The translations under genes and the position numbers were made by a program. This document shows positions 50,401-61,676 of a stretch of DNA of 64,000 bases, in pieces. Below the pieces are notes generated by a model that saw nothing but the letters and a program-made list of their open reading frames with translations, had not been told where the DNA came from and did no database searches. The first letter of the stretch is position 1. Every line of letters starts with the position of its first letter. The stretch is from Metaphire vulgaris (taxonomy: Eukaryota > Annelida > Clitellata > Crassiclitellata > Megascolecidae): positions 10,763,390 to 10,827,389 of the forward strand of contig CM030845.1 in NCBI GenBank assembly GCA_018105865.1, given 5' to 3'.

Positions 50401-53400
50401 ACCTGAAGTCAACGATAAAGTCTGGTGTAGGTCTTTCTCTACAAATTTACTCTCCTGCAAGAATTTTTCAAAGACTCCTATTCCACCTAAGATTAGACAT
50501 ACGTCAATTTGAGATTCGCTGTGTGCATCGAGAAATACTTAGTTAGAAAACGTCGTCGACTCAAATTAATTATCACCATTGGAACCTTTCGTCCTTCGAT
50601 TCGCAAAAGATCAAATAACACAAGTTGGAAGTCTGTTACGCTTCTATTAACGGTTATATTGAATATACATGTATATATACATACACACATAATAATCATA
50701 ATTACCATGAACTGAGTTACTGTTTATAGTGGCATATCGTACAATTGGATAGGCCATGTTCTGAGAGAAAAATCAAACCTACTAAGAGAAGTACTAAAAG
50801 GAAAGATGAATGGGAAAGAACAGAAAGGTCGACCAAGGACATTGATGCTGGAGTGGATGTTCGACACTATGGAAAAAAACAAGTATTCAGCCTCTCAAGG
50901 TAAAAGCTCAAGATAGAGAGGAATGCCGAAGCTAGAGTATTGAACCTGTCTTTTGACAAAATACCCGAAGAAGAAGATCGTACAAGTACTACTAGGATAC
51001 CGTACAATTAAAAATGCAGTATTTCTGAAAATCATCAATGTTCTGGATAATTTCGAGCAAACAGAGCAGTTTTCAGTTCTCGTTCAAATGCTTCTAGTGT
51101 CTTTGCCATAGTTGTTGATGATCAGTGTTTATTCTAGCCACCTTGACATTGGGAGGAGTTTTACATGTTTGGGGGATATGGTTTGTCTGCCCAAAAACCT
51201 TGACGCAACAAATAGAATTGGGGGGGGATTTTCAAACTTTGGGGGGAACCCCCAAAACAGGCCTAGAATAAACACTGGTTGATGATGGCAGGCTATTCCA
51301 AATTTTGGCAGCCGCCACCGGAAACATGCGGTCATCAATGGTAACGTGGGGTGTAGACGGAACAACGAGAATAAGAATGTACGCAGATTGCAATCGTCGA
51401 CGAGATACATATATGGTACATGTGTTTATATGAACGCAAGCACGGGAATCCGAGGAATCTGAGGTGTGTGGGTAGGGAAGACCGATGGGCGACGATCTGT
51501 ACCAAGAGAACGGGTGCGTAGTCAGTGCCAGATTTACGTATAAACTACAAAAGCTACAGCTTAATGTTTCACAATCTGCCGGGGCCTCAATCTGTCGGGT
51601 ATGAAAGAATCCTAATAGGAATATTTGTCATTATCATATTAACTTTTTCCCGTTTGCTTTCAAATATTTCTATTTTTAGGGGTTGTCCATTAATCACGTC
51701 AACAATTTAGGGCGTGTGAGAAGGGGTTTGAAAAAGTTTGACAGTTGTTGACAGTGGGGAGGGGGTCAAGAGAAGTTGACGTCAACAATTTCACTTTTTA
51801 CAAATAATCAAAAACTAGGAAATTTCATGGAATACTACTTATTATAATGGAAAGAAGCATGGCAAAAAAGGTCATAACCATCACATTTTCACACTCGACG
51901 AGCAAAAAAGTGAAAAAATGGTCATCATCGCAAAAATATTAACCTTGTTATTGGGACCTGTCATTGATCTGGAGGGGTTGGGGGTCAAAAGTTTTTGACG
52001 TAATTATGGGGAGAGTAACTGAAAGTTGACAGTTGTTGACAAGGGGAGGGGTCAAAAATTGCCCAAAAATTGTTGACATAATTAATGTACAGCCCCTTAT
52101 CTAGTTTTGCAACGGAAGTGGGCCTCTTGACTTTGTATAGCTTAGGGCCTCATCAAGACAGATGCCTTGCGAGTGTTTTGTTCTTCATCTAGTAGTGACA
52201 AGTGACAATTGGCCAACGGTTTTTAAGGTTTCTCGGCTGAGATGTGTGGTCGCTCTTCCTCAATTTGAATCCATCACGCCCTGACCTCTCTCCTGACCAA
52301 CTCCCAAAGAGTACCGACATAAATACCTGATCTCAACCCCCGCTAACACCTCATCTCCATAAAAATGAAAAAACAAAACCGCATCAATTGATCGGACTGA
52401 CCTTTCAAAGACAATGACGACGCGTTTATTTTTGATTTTGTCTTAGAAAATAAGAGTATTTCCAAAAAATTTTGTAATCGTTTTTTCTCGCAAAAATCTG
52501 TTCACTTACTCCCGAGTTATTCCGGTTTTCGAGGAGAGCGATCAATACATAGGCAGCCAACGAAATCCCTTTGGAAGATCCACCCTAAAAGAAGCAGAAC
52601 ATTTTAGAAAGTGATTTCAAAATGCAAATTGTGTTTACGATTAATTAATTAACGATGGACGGACTTCTGAGCTCTCGTTTTCGCTTGATTGATTGTGAAT
52701 TTGATTCTTTTCACAGACCAAATGCCTCCCACGCATTCAGATCAGCTCAACCGCGTTTGACAATGCTATGCTATACAGTTTACCCAAGCATAAATTTATG
52801 ACCACGACATGCCAAGGCTTGCATTTCAGCTCCCATCTAAACTGCTATGTATGAAACTATGATATGAGTAGACATGGTGACATAAACATAATACTCAGGC
52901 CCGTCTTTATGTGTTGGAAATTGGGCACTGTGCCCGGGGCTCCGCGCGTCTTAGGGGCCCCAAGCGCTCCAGCCTTTATATGTTTTGATCTTTTTAGCGT
53001 ATCAACCTCTGGAGGATAAATTAATTGAAAGATCAAGCACCAAGCACCAGAAAACGTGATGACCTTTTTCTCGCCAACTTGTTCGAGTATCAGAAAAAAA
53101 AACTTTTGTTCACCCCCTAGGCACTTGCCTACCTTACCTATGCCTTAAAGCGACCCTGGATCCAACCCATCCGGGGTCCCCCAGGCCGCCTGATGCCAGG
53201 GGCCTCACACTGGCAAAATACGGGCCTGATAATGCTACACGGAGATTCCGGTAGATATCCATCGTCGTCATCATCGTCGTCATCGTCGTCGTCGTCATCA
53301 TCATAATCATCATCTTCATCGTCAGATCAAAAGTTAACAGTCACGATTTGTCTCCATCTGAATCGGTCCTCAGCAGATCTCTTCATCATGCATGAGTTTT

Positions 53401-54374
53401 CGATTCCAGTGTAGTCTTTGATAAAATTATAATCTATCCAGGTTCTTCTTGATCTTCCTTTAGCATTAAGACCTACATATTTTATTTCTAGACTGGTTTG
53501 TGTTTGTTCGGAGCAGAACCCTCTCGATATATATTTTCATAGAATTTTAAATGTTGGGAGACAAACAAATCTCAGTGTGGATGAAATATGAAACTATGAT
53601 ACACGGCTCGATTTGACTAATGAGAGCGGTGAAAGTCGTGAACTAGAGGTAGGCACTGCAGAGGTAGGCTAATGAAATTGTTCGGCATAGGCCCTAATTA
53701 TATACCTGCATGTCGACGTGGATGACTCGACCGTTCGGCGGTTCGGCGAAGGAACCGCTGTCACCCTGTTGTTCTATTATCCATTTCATCGTTTTAGCGA
53801 TCTTCGAATCGTCGATGGGAATGTAGTCTTTCGCTTGGTGGAAACACTTGATAACGAATGCACTCAGCCTTAAAAGTCACAAGTCACTTAAGAGTAAGAG
53901 TTGAATTGGGCTAAATTGTAATCGGTGAACTTAATATAACGGTGGATTAAGATATACTTTGGTCTGTGGGGGGAGGGAGAGATGTCAAGAGCGAGAAAAG
54001 TTGCTGGTCTTTACAAAACCAGGAGCGTTTCTGAGCATCTTGAGAATAACTCGCGTCACTTACCAGATGCTTCCGCAATCATCTGAATTGCCGAATGCAC
54101 TGAATGACCCATCCGTTCGTTGGTACGTTAGCTCTCTCTGATATCCTTCAAACACAATATAAAAAACGTTCAAATTAATTTTTAGCGCTTGAATTAATAG
54201 GATGCTGATTGGACTTACAGAGCTATTCGTCTGTAGACAAAGTTTTGTGAGAGTTATAGTAGTAATAATATGAATGAGGTATGAATGTATTATATACTAC
54301 AATATGTAATAGGAATGAATTGATAGATACTATAGTGGTTCTTACACAGGGCAGACCCTTCTAACCACTTTAAG

Positions 54375-54414
<40 letters not shown>

Positions 54415-54461
54415 TTTTTATTAGTAGTAGTAGTGGTAGTAGTAGTAGTAGTAGTAGTAGC

Positions 54462-54529
<68 letters not shown>

Positions 54530-57500
54530 CATCATCATCATTAAACTGAATGGAGGAGGATTACAATATCTGTCAATTACCCTGCGGGTTATATGAATTT
54601 TAATACTGTAGTACCTGAGCGCTTTACACTGATAGACTATATACCTGCATTCATAAAGCCGAGCGCTTTGGCTTCGATGTCAGACGTGAGTTGATTGGAG
54701 AAGCTCAGGTATTTGACGATGAAAACGTCCGGAGCGAACGTCAGCATGTTTTGTTCACCGCATCCGTAGGGCATCTGCAGCAGAGCAGCCAGACCCTTCA
54801 CCGACGGACCCATTATGTCACCTGCAGTGAAGAACAGCCAACAACAGCGCTGCTGGACTCTAAAACGCTTCGACTAATTTCGTTAGTTTCCTATAGTTTA
54901 AATGTCACTACATGATACTCTTCTCCTGCCGAATCGCGTATAAACCTTCCCCCATTTTCAATCCAGTGTTATTATTGTTACGGGAGAGCTTCGGAGTACT
55001 CGCCCTGACAGACGCTATATAAAAGCATCGTAATATTTAGTTATTTAACGTACCTTAACGACCATTCATTTTTTGGACAACTCCTGCCATTGGCATAGCA
55101 TTTTACAAATGATATTACTTGTCCATCAAAAGGCAGAAGGGGCTGGCGTTATAGAACAAAATTTTTGAGGGATAAGAAATGCAAAAAATGTGGAGTCCCA
55201 GTGAGACCCAGAATAATAGAAAAACTCTGCTATTTGTATTGAGCTGTATTTTAGCAGTAATGATTGGTTTCTAGTTTTTTTAACAAATAAAAGTTGATCA
55301 TAAACTTTTGGCCATGAATGTACTATGCACATCCAATTAGGCCTATTTATATATCACTCACTGATTGATCTTTCAATGACATGGTCTTTTGCAAACGGAA
55401 CTGAAGAACCATCGATTGATACATTAGAGTGCTAGACCTGGTGCTATAGAAGCACATAATTTATTATTATTTATTACTATGATTAGTACTATTATCATTA
55501 CGGTACCTGACTACTCTCATTAGTAAGCTTGCTTCATCGCAAGCAATCCAACAGTCGCGGATACATTGTAGGCCTACTGCACTTTACAATTTTACATACT
55601 CGTAAATGATGCGCTATATATGAAAAATGAGTAAATGATTCTACAATTGCTAGGTTCCATAGAAAATCCGAAGTCAAATCTACACTATTAAATCAACGAT
55701 AACAATTAGGCCTATCAACTGTTTAAAGTTTAAACTCTTTCAACCACGTATCCTTTGAAATATCGAAACGGTTCTAAAACCAATGGTGTTTGACATTTCC
55801 TCGGCTAACGTTAACTGACACGACTGAAGAAATTAGACGTTCTCAAGACTAACCTATTGCGGTCGCCTCAATGTGCTCTGATCCGGAAACCAGTTGACCG
55901 ACCGGTGGAAGTGAAACTTCTAATGTAGTGTTAAACTCTGGGTTGGACGGTGGAAGTTGGATAAACACCGATGTACTGTACTGCCGCTGCACGCCTTCTG
56001 GCTATGAACCGTGCACAAAATAGCCGCGGCTTAATATGAAATTTACCGGTAGTTCGAATTTTTCGTAGTCGTATTTCTTCTGAAATGCACGCCATACCAT
56101 GAGGTATGATGGTACTTGTGCTTGTCACTAGTGGCGTCGCTAGAGAGTGCGGGGGTGCGGGCCGCACCGGGTAACACCTCCCAGAGGGGTGACACTAAAC
56201 TGAGAAATTAGAAATTTTCAAAATATGGACACAAATACAGCACAAGGTATTTTACCTTCTGTTTGTGATTTTACGTTTCTCTGCTACCTTTATTTTGGGG
56301 CTGATAGGCGTACACTTGACGATGTTAATCTTACACAGGAGTATCTGCAGACTAAATGCTTAAATCTTGACAAAGTGGTGACCAAATGAGGCATTTAGAC
56401 TTTCTGCATTAGAAGCGCAATCACTTAGTGGAGCATGAGATTGAAAAGGCGCTTTTAAAATCAGACGAAGATGCAATTTCAGTAGAGAGAAGATTAACGT
56501 TCAAGAAGAGAATGGCATGGGAACAATTAAGAGATGCTGGGCTAACCTTGCAAGAAGAAAATAATAGGGCAATGCTAGAGTGTATTGATAGTTTTCATTC
56601 TGAACTTCAGGTCAGATCATCAGCGATTAAAGAAGTAGCAGATATATTTGAGCTTGTTCAATCCAAGAATCTATTATCAACAAGTAAAGAAGAGTTACTG
56701 GTATTCGTTCCAAAATTGATCTCTTTCTATGATGAGTTATCCGAAGGTGAGCTTATAAAAGAAATATGAAGGCTGAGAAGGCACCTAAAGACTGCTAATA
56801 TTGATCTCTACGAAGACAAAGACTGGTCAGTGTTTGATGTTTTGAAATTCATAATTGAAAGGGGGCTTCCTAGAGTCGCTCCCAATGTTCTCGCCAAGCC
56901 TTCGATTAATTATTCCTCGCGATCTGCGTGTCCGTGGTTTCAAGTGCGAGGAGCTTTACACAATTGAAACTCAAAGACCTATTTGTTATCCACCATGTGA
57001 CAGTCAAGGCTTTCTGGTCTGGCTCTATTATCAATTGAAAGTGATGTGGCGAAAGATGTTGGTATTGACGGAGTCATTGGCAGGTTTTCAGCTTTAAAGA
57101 CTAGGAAAGGAAAATTGTAGATAAAGTTTCAGGCTAGAATAATAATAGCTCAAAGTTGCTACATTTCGTAAAAACTGTTACCTAAAATTATATTTGTTTA
57201 ATTAGTTTTTTCTTGTGTCGCATAACTTATGTAAAGCCTTATAAAAGTAGATTTGGAAGAGGTCTGTGGTGGAAATCTGGAGGGATGACACCAACCCTAG
57301 CGACGCCATTGCTTGTTACATAGGCCTAGGAGGCTAATTCAACATTGTATTTGAAAGCGTGAACAGCAGAATATCTAAGAGTTTTAAAAAGCATACAAGC
57401 ATTTATTTCTAAAGGAGAACAGAAGCAGAAGAATGCAGAAGAACAGAAAAAATTGTTTTCAGGCATCAAGAATATTATAAACTTCCGCACTTCAAAGCAA

Positions 57501-60250
57501 GGTAGGCCTATCTTTGACCAACTGTTGCAGCGATGAAGGGGTTAGTTCAAGCTAAGCAAATGCAGAAAATCAACAAAATTACCTTCACGAGAAGCTTTAC
57601 AATTAGAGAATCTGCGGCAACCGGAGACACGCCCTTAATATTTATCGGGATTTGGCCCAAAGCCCCAGCCACTATCCAGAAGTACACGGACACCGCATCG
57701 TTACTTTCAACCTGAAATATTAGCAACAAATGTGATATCAACAGAAAAACCGAGAACACTCTCAAAAACCCAATTACAGCCATATCATGTAGCCCTATGT
57801 TAAAACACTAAAACAAAAATTTAAAAAAGTTAAAACGCAGTCTTTTCTCAGCAAACTAAAAACATTTTTAAAACGACTGATTGACCAATATTAAGCAACA
57901 ATTTTGTATAAAATGCAGACGTGCATGGGTTGCAATTAAAAGCTGTCAAGAGAACTTTGACCGTCTGTTCGTTATCTTCTAGTACACTTATCTAAACCAA
58001 AGTAAAATGCATCAGATGCATAACCAAATGGCCGAACGGTGCGCTTTAGGCCTACTGTATATGTGTTCTTAACTGCTTGCCAATTATTATTCACTTAACT
58101 AGTTTGGAATTTGGCTCTGACTACATGATCTCACTTCAATGAGTAAAGATGACATTACCTCAGTCATAACTGATGATTCACCTTTGACCACGAAGTAATT
58201 TGAAGGCTCCACAGACACTTTGACCTACAATCAGAGTTAATTTTTAGATCATAAATAAAAAAACTTTTCGTTTCAGGTCAGCAAAATAATTACTTCGAGG
58301 AGATCTCAACGCGAGTCTTTATTCTATGCAGTTTAATCTACCTACAGTAGTTCGTTTATAAAAACATTGATAGCTGCGACGTCATCGTCACCACACATTC
58401 ATATCCAGAGTTGAAGGCGGAGGCTATACTTTTGTTTTGTCTATATAAGAGTTGAAATAAATAAAGTTCAGTAAAGGAAACTCTTGTCCAAAATAATCAC
58501 AAAATTGTTAAATCGATCTCTCGACCTGCTGTACTTACCTTCAACGGAGTTGACAGGTAATTGAAAACGGTGACCTGCAGAGCAAACTCTTCACCTCTGA
58601 TGATTGAATATGGAAGGTTTGGAGACAGGAAGAACTGCTTGAAAACAGTCAGCTGAGGACAAATGAAAACCAGTTATGAGAACCTTCGTAACCATCAATT
58701 TCAGATCTGCTGTTTATTGCAAGCATAGCATGCTATAGGCTAACGGATATCATAGCGTAATGTTAAAGTATGGTGTCGTGCAATAGACCTAATTAAGACA
58801 CTATGTTTGTCCCTAGATCGATAAATTTGCCTCTGCGCTTTTCCAATCAAGCGAAACGAGGTGATCGTTCTAGTCTAAAAATTTTCGTTTATTTATCAAT
58901 CAAGCTTTTCGGTTAATTTCCTTCTCTTTCACTTTCTATCTGTCTATCCGTGTCTCCATCTGTTTATCTATCAAACTATCAGATATAACTATCTAGATGT
59001 ATATCTATCTACCAGCCTACAGTATATGCCAACCTGCTTGCATACATAGAAACGTATCTTCCTTGTACCTACCTACCTAGCAACATACACACATACATAC
59101 CTGACTGCCTATCTATCTGCATCAAAGAGTCACTCAAAGGGTCAAAGGGTCACTCATGATAACCCATGAACCATTGAAGATTTGAGCCCAGTGGAGTAGC
59201 AATATGCTCGGGGGCCCTTGGCGAAAAACGGGCAGGGGGCCCTTTCCAGAGACGATCTGACAAGTTTGCGAAAACGTTGACGAGCTTTTTTGCTTGTCGG
59301 TCTTTTGATCTGATAACTTTAAAACTTTGCGGGAAAATTTTTTGGCTCGGGTGTGGGGCCCTTTGCAGGTCGGGGCTCCTTTGCATTTGGCCAGGCTGTC
59401 CATATGGCTGCTTCGCCTCTGCTTGAGTCATGACCTGTCTACTGTATATTGCAGCTGTATACCTTAGCGTTTTCCGGTGCCACTCCAATTCCGGCGGTTG
59501 GACTAATTGCAAATGCGCTGGCAACCCATGACGTAATCGTATCCGGAGCACGGGTCTGCAGCGATACGCTTCCGTCAGGACTTCAGAGGAAAACCAGAAC
59601 AGAGGACAGAATTACATTCAAAATGACATTCAACTTCTCTTTCATCACTGATAATTAATTATTGTTATAAAGCCTCTTACTATAGAGCGATTCTAATCAA
59701 ATGTCAACCAAATGTCAAAATGTAAAATACATGTATAGGCCTATACAACAACTGTGAATTCAATGAAAACGTAAGTCTTAAGTGGTTATACTATAAATGC
59801 GTCTTATTCTAATACTACAAACTCCGCTACACTGCTCTTCATCGTCATCATCGTCGTCGTCGTCGTCATCATCATCGTCATCAGCAGAAGCAGCAGCAGC
59901 AGTAACCATGGGCCCAGCCAGCGCCCGTTGATACGCTGCCTTCTTAGGGCTTACAAAATCGTGGCATTTTAACAGAAAAAGACAAAATACGAAAGCCAAA
60001 GCGGAGCTCTGCTTTTTATTTTCTTTTAACTGAGAAGTGGTTCTTACCAGAGGACTGTAATCAGATGAATGTCACATTTGTCAATTTCAGAGATAATTTC
60101 GAATATTTGCAAGTTAAAACACGAGATGGACATTCAATTTCAAGTTTGGCGCAATTAGTACTGTTAATCTAAACCGCTGCTAAATTTTAAATCGGGTGTA
60201 ATCATGGCTTCCAGTCTGAATTCGGTGACATGCTCATTCAAATGCGTTGG

Positions 60251-60298
<48 letters not shown>

Positions 60299-61640
60299 GC
60301 ATCATCATCATCATTATCGGTCGTAAGCACAAGCGATCGAAAAGCACTTATGCTAACGAAGCACATGCAGTGTCAGATGGGTCAATGTCAGGAAAAGCGC
60401 ATGCACATTATCTGCAGTCAAAGCTTTTTCTCTTTCTCATGTTCGAAAGCAGAGCGACAGAGGAAACAGCGTGCAGACCATGTCATTCAATGAGCACAGC
60501 CAGGAAGATCTTAGGGCAAAAGATTCTATGGTTGATTGTTTTAAAATGGCAGTGGGGTCGAACCACTCTCATCACATTTGTGACCACTGTTTGTCGATCG
60601 GAATGCAAAAACTACAAAATGATCTGCATCCATAAAACCATTATTCTTACCAATTGGCCCTAACCATTGGCCTTAACCATTGGCCTTAACTATTGGCCCA
60701 ACCATTGGCCTCAGTGGCGGTTCCACGTGGGGAATGAGTGGGGATGCATCCCCCACCGGACTTCCGGACCTTTTTTCGCTTGTGAAACCTATCTTTTTAG
60801 GTAAAAGTCTTTTAAAACTACGAGGGAAAACGCGCGAGTGACCTTTTTCTGATTGTCAACTTTTTTCGGTAAAAGTCTAGTAAAATAAGGTAGAAAATTT
60901 CTTCTTTGTCAGCATTTTCCGGCAAGGTTTATTTATATTTTCCTTTCTCTTTTCATTCCTCCCACCAAATTCCTATAAATTCATTTAATCCCTCCCCACC
61001 AAGAAATCCTGGAACCGCCACTGATTGGCCTTAATTGCTGGCCCCAACCTTTGAACTTAGTCAATAACCGTATAACCGAATCCCTGCAAATTCAATAGAC
61101 CTATGGCAAACCAATGGTATTTTATCGTCTATATTTTCATGGAAAGTACGCCCACGGGAATTCTCTTATGGGACTCCTACTCATGCGTCCTGGCTACGCC
61201 CATTGGTCGTTCCTACCCGATGGCGGCGTCAGTCCAAAGCCAGGTTTCTGGGAAGTTCACGCGAGGTTTTGGGGCTTTCATAGGACGGCCGCCTAACTCC
61301 ACCTCATCGCTGCCATGGAGCACGATTTCATCATCCAACGAATCAGAATTAAGTATGGGCGACATCAGTTCGACATCTCGTGCGAGGCCACTGCCTGGTT
61401 CGTCGTCGTAAAAGTCAATCTCCCAAAAATCCCCTACCACATACCAACTTAGCATAACAAGTCTCAGTCATTTCATCACAGAAGAGCATCGTCATTATCA
61501 TCATCATCGTCATCGTCGTCGTCGTCATCACCACCACCAGCATCGTCATCATCAAAACCACCACCACCATCACCATCACCACTATCATCAGCAGCAGCAT
61601 CATCAGCATCATCACCATCACCATCACCATCACCATCACT

Positions 61641-61676
<36 letters not shown>

